Position numbers and translations under genes: made by a program. A stretch of DNA of 64,000 nucleotides from Adiantum capillus-veneris (Eukaryota > Streptophyta > Polypodiopsida > Polypodiales > Pteridaceae), in NCBI GenBank assembly GCA_014529385.2, contig CM043952.1:58054119-58118118 (forward strand). Reading direction: 5' to 3'. The notes beneath the pieces were generated by a model, which worked only from the letters and a program-made list of their open reading frames with translations, was not told the DNA's origin and did no database searches. Numbering within the stretch: position 1 is the first letter of the stretch; each line of letters begins with the position of its first letter. Shown here piece after piece: positions 55,250-64,000 of this stretch.

Positions 55250-57040
55250 GATCAATGTGATAACTATACCCAGATCTTGTTTATCTTTCTTTATGCAGAC
55301 TTGGATTCTCTTGTTTGTGCCCTTGTTCACTTTCCCCTATTAGTGGTTTAATTATAGCCCATAGATTTCATCCCCTCAACTTTCTTTGCCCCTTTCTCTC
55401 CCATTGTGTTATAAAGAGTCTAGCCTTAGCCTTAGCCTTAGGAGACTCTTCTTAAGCCATTGTCTATTTTCTTTACACAAACACCGAATAGATATCATCT
55501 CCATAAATGAGCATGATAATGGTTTACATAGCTAGGATGTGGGGGTAGAAAAGGATGGGCAATGAAGATACAATGGAAAATTTGTAAAGTGATAAAAATG
55601 TGATTTCTTGCAAAGGATTTGGTGCCAATTTGACAAAAGTTTTAAAAAATTACTTTTGTATGGGAGACACCTTCTATAGAGAAGTGGTGGTGTATATTGT
55701 ATGAGGGAACAATGCGGGGGGGGGGGGGGGGGGGGGGGACTATTTAAAACCTTCCTATATAATGTGCGTCAAGGGTTAATTAAACACCACTCTTTTTAGC
55801 ATGTTTTAATGAGTAAAATCACCCCTTATTTTTCAAAATGTAATATTAAAACACATTTTGTTAATGTATCTTTGTTAATTTTCTTAAATATTCTCATTTT
55901 AAAACCCCTCTTATTGATATCACGTGGTATATGAACATGATTACATAGAGCGCCCCCTAGATAATGACTTAACAAGAGATACTTTTGGTGAGACATCCCT
56001 TCTTGATATTGTCCTTTGTTATTGGAAGTTGGCACTAGATGCCTCTTGGAAAATCTTCTTGGTGGAACCAACTGCAAAGCAAACTTAAACTGAGGACCGG
56101 TTTCAAATCTGCTTTAATTTACAGACCAGTTTGATCTCATGTTAATCAGCCTCAAGGCATCAAAACTTTGAAGCTTTTGATATAAGCAAAATGGCTTGCT
56201 TGTAGGGGGAGTCACCAAATTGTTTTTTCACATTTTTTAAATAGAGTGATGTCACATAAAATGAGATATTACACACTTGTAATCAATGATTTTAGTAGCA
56301 ATAAATTCTCTCTAGATTGGGAATTCAAAGGTTTCTCACACATACCTTGTAGAAACGTTAATGCTTGGAGTAAGTTGGGGTTAAATTCTTGGCTATATTT
56401 GATAGTGGATTAGGAATTCTATAGACACCAAGAAATTTTGTGAATCTTGGAATAGACCAGCCATAAGAAAAACACAAGTGAAACTTTAACTTTCTCTAAC
56501 AACAAACATGTTGAAATGCATATTGGATTGTTAGGGGGAGTTGTAGTCAATGCTTGTGGTATTGACTACTCGAGGAGTCCACTATGTAAAAATTTCATGT
56601 AGCATGTGCAAAAAAGAGACATTTAAATAATCCCTTACTTGTATATTTTCAAGTATTATATGCACCCCTTATGTATGAATTTTTGCTAAGAAAAACTAGC
56701 CCTTATGTATGAAAATTTTCACTTTCTCCATTAAAAAACCCTTTATGTAAGTATATTTTTTTGTAAATGTACCTAATTATAAATCCAATATTTTGTTCGC
56801 ACGTGTTATCTTACACTTTTCCTAGTGGACACCCCGGGATTGACTAGCAACATAACTTTTCTTTAGGAGATTTTGAAAATAAATCCAACCATAATATCAC
56901 ATTGGGGAAACATTTTATGTGACAACAACACATGATTCAAGACTTGAGATATAATCACATATCCTTAGGAAAACTAGATCAATAAGGAGGATCAATTTGG
57001 AAGACCATTCTTTTAGGAATGTGTCTAAAATTTGGATTGA
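52616..57040. other. Long region without recognised gene
   Basis: I find no domain. Noted contents: short (AC)n at 53284-53301, AG tract 55223-55249, CCTTAGC repeated three times near 55420, G23 at 55716-55738, and CCCTTATGTA-type AT-rich segments at 55740-55960 and 56579-56830. A 165-codon minus frame at 53474-53971 is Phe/Tyr/His-rich and probably chance. Confidence 0.45.
55716..55738. repeat. G23 homopolymer
   Basis: Twenty-three consecutive G bases in AT-rich DNA. It begins a segment (ACTATTTAAAACC...) whose words recur near 50805-51010. Confidence 0.9.
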
Positions 57041-57344
57041 GGAATGTGATTTTGTATTTAAAATACTATACTGTTATCATGGTTGAATGAAGAAACACAT
57101 CTTAGGATGTGCATAACTTCAAAGAATGGTATTCTACAATGAAAGGATTGCATATTAGATCAAGAGGTTGAGGAAAAAGCATATATTCTTGAGCTATTTT
57201 TTGAGCACTTATTCAAACCATTTGAATGGACTCAAATTTTACCAATAAATATATGTATTAATGAGTCAACTCTTATGAGATTTGCAACAAGGAAGGATAT
57301 GACATAATTCTTATCCAAATGATGTCCATAGTGAGTGAAGATGA

Positions 57345-58835
57345 CAAAATTCTAGAGGATGATTCCAAATACTTAGAAAACAAAATTGATAAGGGGATAC
57401 TTGTATTGAAGATAGAAAAAGAAATGTCCATAAATAACTTGTTTGAGCTAGATAAATAGGTTGAAGGCATATTTTATGATGCTACAGATGGGATGAAAAA
57501 GGGTCCAATCCTATGAGTACTTTGGACTCTATGATACTTTGTGGACAAGAATATCTATGATACAACCACAGTGATTACCAATTTCACTTTTGTATTGTAT
57601 GTCACAATTGTCATTGAAATTACTTGTACATAACAAGATTTTGGTGCTACTATCATACTTGGCATGAGTGAGAGAAGATTGAAGATCCTTTCTTGTTTCC
57701 ATATTAGGCATAAGTCCTTATCAACTTCACACATCAGTTTAGGCCTCACTTGATAATGATCCACATGCATGTACTTACACATTTACATGGTATTTGCAAA
57801 TGCTATAGCCTTGTAGTGTAATGGGGTAACTGCAGACATAGTGCCCCAACAATTTTTCCAATACAAGGATTTTTAACTTGGCTAGTGCATGGAAATGCTC
57901 ACAAAAAATTACTAAAGTAATTAGAGGCCCACAAGAAGAGGAAAACTTTATGAGGTGATGAACTTTCTAACTTGTCTAGTGCATGGAAACGCTCACAAAA
58001 AATTACTAAACTAATCAGAGGCACACAAGAACAGGCAAAATCTATGTGGTGATGAATGGATAATAAAGGAGGTATGCTACATACTGGAAATTGTAAGCCC
58101 ACTTCCTCTTACTCTAATTGACTCTATCCTATACACAATGACAACAATGGTGCACAATTATCAACATCTACTCTACACACTCTACCTTATACACACATAG
58201 ATTTAGCTAGTCAAGCATGCATTACTCAAGCAATAGCCCTTTGCACTACACACTTACCAAACCATGCAAGTCCATGCACATTAATCCTAAGCCATATCGA
58301 CATGAAAATACAAAGAACAAGGGAAAAATTAGCAGAGATTAAGTTGCTAGCCTAAAACTTTATTAACAACATGCACACAATAATCATTGAAAGTAGGAGA
58401 AACAATGAGAAAAGAGAATGAGCATTACATTCGTAATCATGAAGCCTCATGGGAATGGAAACACTCAAGGAATCCATAGTCATAGCCTCACATACCAAGA
58501 CCTGTCTATAATGTACTATCCACAATGTTAAAATAACCTTTCACACTTTGAATAGTGCCACACACAAGTATTTATCCACTCCTTAATACTAGTTTGGTAC
58601 GTGAACACTAAAATATTATGTGGAAATTTTTCTGTCTTATGGTATGATATAATTAATACATAAATATGAAAAACATTTAGAAGAGGATTCCAAAGACTGA
58701 GACAAGGGAATCAATAAAGAGATACTTGTATTGAAGATACAAGAATCAAATGACTTGTTTGAGTAGGATAACAAGGGTGAAGTGCATTTTATGATACCAC
58801 ACATGAGATAGAGGAGGATCCAATCACTTTTAGTG
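57345..58835 (+). repeat. Direct repeat of about 160 bp, 1.33 kb apart, in the gypsy-D 5' region
   Basis: About 57345-57505 and 58675-58835 share GAGGATTCCAAA, ATACTTGTATTGAAGATA, AACTTGTTTGAG and ATTTTATGATGC/ACC blocks in the same order. They probably represent duplicated pre-RT sequence of the decayed gypsy-D. Between them, 57876-58060 holds a 94-bp tandem duplication. Confidence 0.65.
57876..58063. repeat. 94-bp tandem duplication
   Basis: ACTTG(G/T)CTAGTGCATGGAAA starts at 57876 and 57970. Both units run through CTCACAAAAAATTACTAAA and GAGGC(C/A)CACAAGAA. Confidence 0.88.
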
Positions 58836-59380
58836 GTTCAAATTCTAAAAAAGAGAGATTACAAGTGCAATTATTGGCAAGAAATGGGGAGGAAAATATT
58901 GATTTTCCAAATTAATGCAACTCACAAAAAATTAGAAAAAGAAATGAGAATTTAAGCAGATATTTATGAGGGTGCCCACATTGAAATATAAAACTCATTA
59001 CCTTATGCTAGTGAATACACAAGATAGTTTCAAGGACAAAATAACAAGATGTCCTTTGTCAAAAGTTAAAGAACCTTTAAGAAAGAGAAAGAGATGTTCA
59101 ACAAAAATGTGGAGGGATCCAAGAAAGTAAAATGAGGTCGAACTTGAATCAAAAAGTTAAAAATGAATCATGAAGCTAAATATAGGGAGTTGAAAAAGAG
59201 TCTGAAAAAAAGTTTGGACAATTGAGATGGAGTTGGATGATAGTACACCGAGTAATGTCATAATATACACATCAAGATATGAAAAACTATGGTTCAAGAA
59301 TCTATGAGGGAGTTGAAAGAGCATGGGAAATCCTACGATGGATGAGAGGATATGAAGTAGATAGGTCTAGAATTGTCAAG

Positions 59381-59800
59381 TAAAGATCCAAATCTTGCAT
59401 ACATAGGCATAGACTTATCTCATAAAGGGGAAGAAATTCTAATTAATTCTTTGAAAGAGTATAGAGAGGTAAGGTGGTATATCCATAGATATGTCAACCC
59501 ACAATTCCTATGGTAGATGATGCAAATTGTTGAGATAAAATTAGACATTTTCATGGAATATTAAAGAAGAGATAGAAAAGCTTAAATATGCAGGATTTGA
59601 GATAGAGCATATAGATTGGGGTTCACCAATTTTGGTATTGCCCAAAAAGAACATTAAGCTTAGAGTTTGTGTCAATCTTGAAAAGATGGTTGCATCCACC
59701 ATAAGCAACAAGTGCCCTCTTCCTATCATTGAACATGTCTTAGAGACAATAGAAAAAAAAGATCGGGGGTCCACGTTTCAACCCGTAGCAAATGCATCCA
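59381..59800 (+). pseudogene. Gypsy-D pol: linker and RT start
   Basis: Reads NLAYIGIDLSHKGEEILINS-type linker, then IDWGSPILVLPKKNIKLRVC, VNLEKMVASTISNKCPLPII and EHVLETI. This is the beginning of the Ty3/gypsy RT domain (consensus VPKKNGKLRVCVDYRKLN). The RT palm with its catalytic box is not recognisable in 59800-60680. Confidence 0.75.
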
Positions 59801-60679
59801 AGAGGTACTTATACAACCCATCTACACACACACCTCATCATTAATTAAAAGACTCCTTTTCTTTCATAAACTTGAAACTACTTTAAAAAGATTTCATTTT
59901 TTAGACCCACTCGTAAACATAATTCTATAACTCTTTGAAATATAGAAAACCTCTCTAGAAAACTCTCATGCTAAATTTATATATTTAGGGGTGAACTCCT
60001 AGGAGAAAAATAAGCTCACAGATTTTTGGATAAGTATTTGTTTTATAACCAATTTCTATACACCCTAACAACTAGCACAAAATAGATTTTGCAATAGAAT
60101 GAGGAATGCTTGCATATAGCATTATGCCTTTTTGATTGTGCATTGCTCCTACTACCTTTAAAAGGCTCATGAGTCACACTTTCAAAGAATATTTCATAAC
60201 TTTCTTTGAAGTTTACATTGATGACCCCTGTGTTCATTCTTCTTTGTGAGGAAATCATTTTGATCATCTAAGAAAGGTCTTTGAGAAATTCAATTGAGCA
60301 ATATTTTTTAACATTTTGAGATGTATGTCTTCATGGTTAGCCAAGGTAACTTTCTTAGACATCTAGTGTCATAAAATGGGACTGCAATGGATCTTCAAAA
60401 TATCAAGGTCACCACAAAATTGGCTAGACTAACCACAATTTCAACTCAAGGGCGAGAGGTTATTTCTTTTCTTGTACAATCTTTGTAACCGGCCTCTTTT
60501 GTTTGGTACCATTCTATATGTTAAATAACGGTAACATCTATGGTTTTAAAATACCTTATGTTGAAATTGTGCACTATATTGACAAATGTATGGATGATAC
60601 CCCCCTCTATCCCCCCCCCCCCCCCAAATCTTGAGTGTTTGGATCATAGCTTGTAAAGTTTAGGCATTCATGGAACATT
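59801..60679 (+). other. Decayed RT palm region of gypsy-D
   Basis: Between the RT start and RNase H there is enough length for the RT palm, but no YVDD-type box is seen in any frame. C15 at 60611-60625. Confidence 0.4.
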
Positions 60680-61266
60680 GTGGGTATTATTGTAGATTTA
60701 TTTACATGTATGTTATGTCAGTTAAGCCTCTTTATCATCTCAATTACTAAATTTAATTGGACTAATGAGTTTGAGGAGTCATTTCTAAAATTAAAAGATA
60801 AATTGGTGTCAACACCTATTTTACAGACTCCAAAATGGAACCAAATCTTTCATGTGCATGTAGATGCATCAAACTTTGCCATAGGTTGTGTAGAAGGTAC
60901 CATGGATTTTCCAATCTACTATGCAAGTAGATAATTTAATACAAAAAAGAAGATCTATACAAACACTTATAGAGAAGGAATATGTATGATATCTAACGGA
61001 AAGAACTTTTGGTATTATCCTTTTGCAAACAAGCTCACATTTTTTGTGCATCACCAAGCCTTGGTCTACTTAGTAAACAAGCCATGCAATACTCAAAAAT
61101 AGTCCATTGGTTTATAATATTGTTGAAATTTGACTTTCATGTAGTGGTAAAGAAGGATAAACCACATATTACAGCTTATGAATTATCTTGGATCACATCA
61201 AGTGAAGCATATCAAGGCATAGATGTTGAATCAAATCAAGGATTTAATAATCATGTGATCACATGA
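60680..61266 (+). pseudogene. Gypsy-D RNase H region
   Basis: FNWTNEFEESFLKLKDKLVS, TPILQTPKWNQIFHVHVDAS and NFAIGCV are the RT thumb/RNase H start with the catalytic Asp in HVDAS. Further on: FPIYYASR, YLVNKPC and FDFHVVVKKDKPHITAYELS (end of RNase H). Several frameshifts. Confidence 0.8.
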
Positions 61267-63110
61267 ATTTTTTTTGTGATTAGCATGTGTCATTATCATA
61301 TACATATAATTACACTTTCCATGATCACATTCAAGCCAATGAATGTGATAACTCACCAAAAGTCTGTCGGCTATTATTTGTTTGTGGCAAGCCTACTAGG
61401 ATACAACGGAGACAATCGGTTTGGGTGGTTTTTGTAGGTTAATAGGAAGGTCATGTGAACATTTAATGTAATCTCGTGTTTTAAAAAGTAATCACTCAGT
61501 CTTGTTAACATGTTTGCATTCTTGTGATCACGTTAATGAAATCCCTGATGTTGATTTACAAAATTCTTTTTTATTCTTTGTGAAAATGGCTATGAGGTTG
61601 TTTGAAAATATAGTACTCTCATGACCATAGATCACTTTGATATAGAGGTTCCAACTCCTTTGAACCCTAGGATCATTAGGCAATCTATTATGTACAAATT
61701 GGTAGCAAAAAACTATACTCAAATAGGCGTGATGGATATTTCATCTATATACATAACCTAAGAACATAACTTCTACCTGAATAAAACATAATAGGGCTGC
61801 ATTTTGTAAAATATCAGATTTTAAGTGGCTCAAATGGTTGGTGTACACTTTTTGTCAATGAGAAAAAAATTCCATAGATATGTTGACAATTGTGAACAAT
61901 GTCATGAGGTTTCTCCATTACCATGTTGGTAGAATACCTTTTGAGAAAATTTGTTTCTAAAATCATGAGAAAAAGAAGACAAAGAGATATTGAGTCTGAT
62001 GGTCAAAATTATTCTCTTATCACACAACATTTGTATAGGTAGAGTAAAGATCAACAACTTTGCTTATGCACGAATGAAAATGAGTGTGTTCCTATTTTGG
62101 ACCAAACGCAAGCTAGATTAGTAGGAGGAGGACATTTTCTAGTGAGCATGACAGCAAGATCCATAATGATGGTGGGAATTTGGTAGACTTCTCCATTTTC
62201 AAATTCCAGATAGTACATTAAATGATGCAATGCTTTCCAAATTGAAAAGATTCCATAAAGGAAAGATAATGTTCCATTGAGACCAACAATGAGAGCAAGA
62301 GAATTTCCCAAATAGGGCATTGATTTTTCAAACCGGTGCAGCCTCTGCAATATAGGTTTCATGATCAATTTGACTAAGAAGTTTGAAGAAAAATCCATGA
62401 GAAAGAATGATGTTAGAACCACAGCTTTATCTTTGTATGAGTATGTATTCACAAGATACTGCTTTACTTTTGTATGAGTGTGTATTTACAAGATACCGCT
62501 TACCAATTGAAATAGTAAGTGACTCTCATATGCATTTCCTGAATGTAGTGATTGAAAACTTTTTGAAGTATTTTTTGATCATTAGAATAATTCATCACCC
62601 ACAAGATAATGGTCAAGCCAAACATACCAACAAAATTCTATGCTCGGTTATTAAAAAAATAGTTAGGTTAGGAAGAATGGATTGTTAGATGCAATTGCAC
62701 CTTGCATTGTATGTTTATCAAGTACCTTACAAGACTTATTTGAACATTACACCATTTAGTTTAGTCCACAAAGTAAATGCGATTATGTAAATGGAATTTC
62801 TATTGCCTAATTTGAGAGTGGCACAACAACTTGAATGGACATTCCATGAAATTTCTAAGAGGTTAGAAGAATTATCAAAACTAGATAAGCAAATATATAC
62901 AATACTTACTCATATCTACACTCAGAAAAACAAACAAAAATAATTTTTTGAGTCTCATTTTTTCTTACTCATACGGATGCAGGTGAAAGTCCTATCCTTA
63001 TTTAAAGATGTTTAGGTTTGTTTCAATAAGGAACTCGAGCAAGGAGACCAAGTCCTAGTTTACTTCTTGAAGCAATATATCCCTAAGTTCAAGAAAAAAA
63101 GAGAATAGAT
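61267..63110 (+). pseudogene. Gypsy-D integrase
   Basis: FHRYVDNCEQCHE at about 61870-61910 is the CX2C half of the HHCC finger. 62407-62688 reads YRLPIEIVSDSHMHFLNVVI, then IIHHPQDNGQAKHTNKIL, containing the second Asp (VSD) and the position of the catalytic Glu, where NGQAE is NGQAK. LALYVYQVPYKTYLNITPFS follows. Strongly decayed. Integrase ended near 63100. Confidence 0.78.
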
Positions 63111-64000
63111 TATTTGTTATAGAAAATGTCTTGATAAGTGGGGCTCTAATGCTAACCACTTTGGATGGTGATATCATGGCCAATTCGATTATTTGATGTA
63201 GACTATGTAAATGTCATTTTTCAATAACCAATCAGATACTAAGTAGACTACAAGTAGATAGAGGGTGTGAATCAAGAAAGCCCAAGAAGAATCTTAGATA
63301 TGGATCTTGAAGCACAAGGCAATTCAACAAAGAGAAGCTCAACCTATTGTAGACATAAGTCATATCCAACCAAATGAAGAAATGTTGGAATGTATCAATG
63401 TCAAGATTGTGTTGGGACCATCTACAAGTTATACTGAAAAAGCACTAGTTGATACCTGGATGACGGTTAATTCCATGAACTAAACTACCTAATTCATACT
63501 GACCATTGAGAAAATGAAGCCATTTTGAATGAATATGAGTACTACCAACACCTATTTGTGTCAAACAATAGGTGAAGTTTACATGGATGTTACTAAGCAT
63601 GAGACCCAAATGGGGAAGCTTGTTGAAACTTATTTTAGGTGCTACTAGATCATGCAAATCTATAAAGAAAAACATCATGCTCCAAACACCTTCTATAAGA
63701 AACTACAAAGCCATACAAAAAAGTTGCATTTTTGCCATTTTGTGGACGTATCATCAAAGTTTCTATTGTCATGCTCAATACAAAGACTATATACATGTCT
63801 TCTTAGTTCCCTTAAGGCCTTTGGACTCAAGGGAGACATGGAACATGTCAAAACAATAATAGATCTCTTACCAAGTGGACCTTGCAGACAATGATGAAGT
63901 GTTAAATACAAAAAACTTGAAAAAACTGGGTTTAGCATTATGACCTATAGAATCCCATAGGAACTACTCAATATCTAGCCAAATTTTAAGTTTATGATTA
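63111..64000. other. Gypsy-D 3' flank, no recognised gene
   Basis: Short open frames (63572-63859 plus and others) match nothing I know. No LTR can be identified for gypsy-D in this window; the element may extend past the right edge. Confidence 0.4.

Overview
The window looks like nuclear DNA of a land plant with a large, transposon-filled genome. Evidence is the plant-type chromovirus, Copia, LINE and Mutator-like (MULE) sequences, the very abundant AG/CT and TG/CA microsatellites, a compact GT..AG intron, and one dirigent-like gene. The species cannot be fixed from the sequence. There are no bacterial, organellar, rRNA or CRISPR signals. Nearly everything recognisable is a transposable element, and the only good host-gene candidate is the dirigent-like gene at 39827-40380 (minus), which carries a frameshift.

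Layout. 1-2592: no gene. 2593-5130: a 5'-truncated LINE (LINE-A) with a long open reverse-transcriptase frame, inserted in AG microsatellite DNA with a target duplication of about 60 bp. 5707-12967: a complete minus-strand LTR element with both LTRs and TSD TCTAC. It encodes only gag, protease and the start of pol, all in one frame cut by five stops. 15001-16603 and 35026-36056: two halves of one MULE transposase gene (MULE-A, plus). 16604-35020: an 18.4 kb insertion with TSD AGGAT that splits MULE-A. It is the remains of a minus-strand chromovirus (gag, chromodomain, PBS, 5' LTR) that has itself collected a 150-bp-period tandem array, a solo Copia LTR and a second LINE (LINE-B, about 21343-31300, minus). 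LINE-B is in turn split by a Copia element (22625-27607, plus, TSD AGCCC). This is a four-level nest whose order of events can be read from the sequence.

36057-42870: mostly non-coding, with a CCAAT-box cluster, a MITE (39234-39710) and the dirigent-like gene. 42876-44640: a minus-strand Ty3/gypsy protease-RT fragment with a 127-bp internal duplication and a C34 tract. 44890-45940: direct repeats. 46736-47203: a second MITE. 47856-50742: a second decayed MULE transposase (minus). 51000-57000: microsatellites, short tandem duplications and a tRNA-like SINE candidate. 57000-63200: a heavily decayed plus-strand Ty3/gypsy pol with recognisable RT, RNase H and integrase pieces.

The elements act together only in the sense of insertion history. 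No pathway or operon is encoded. The most informative observations are the datable nest, the single-frame five-stop gag-pro element with a truncated pol, the long hairpin inside the chromovirus LTR, and the 151/152-bp arrays.
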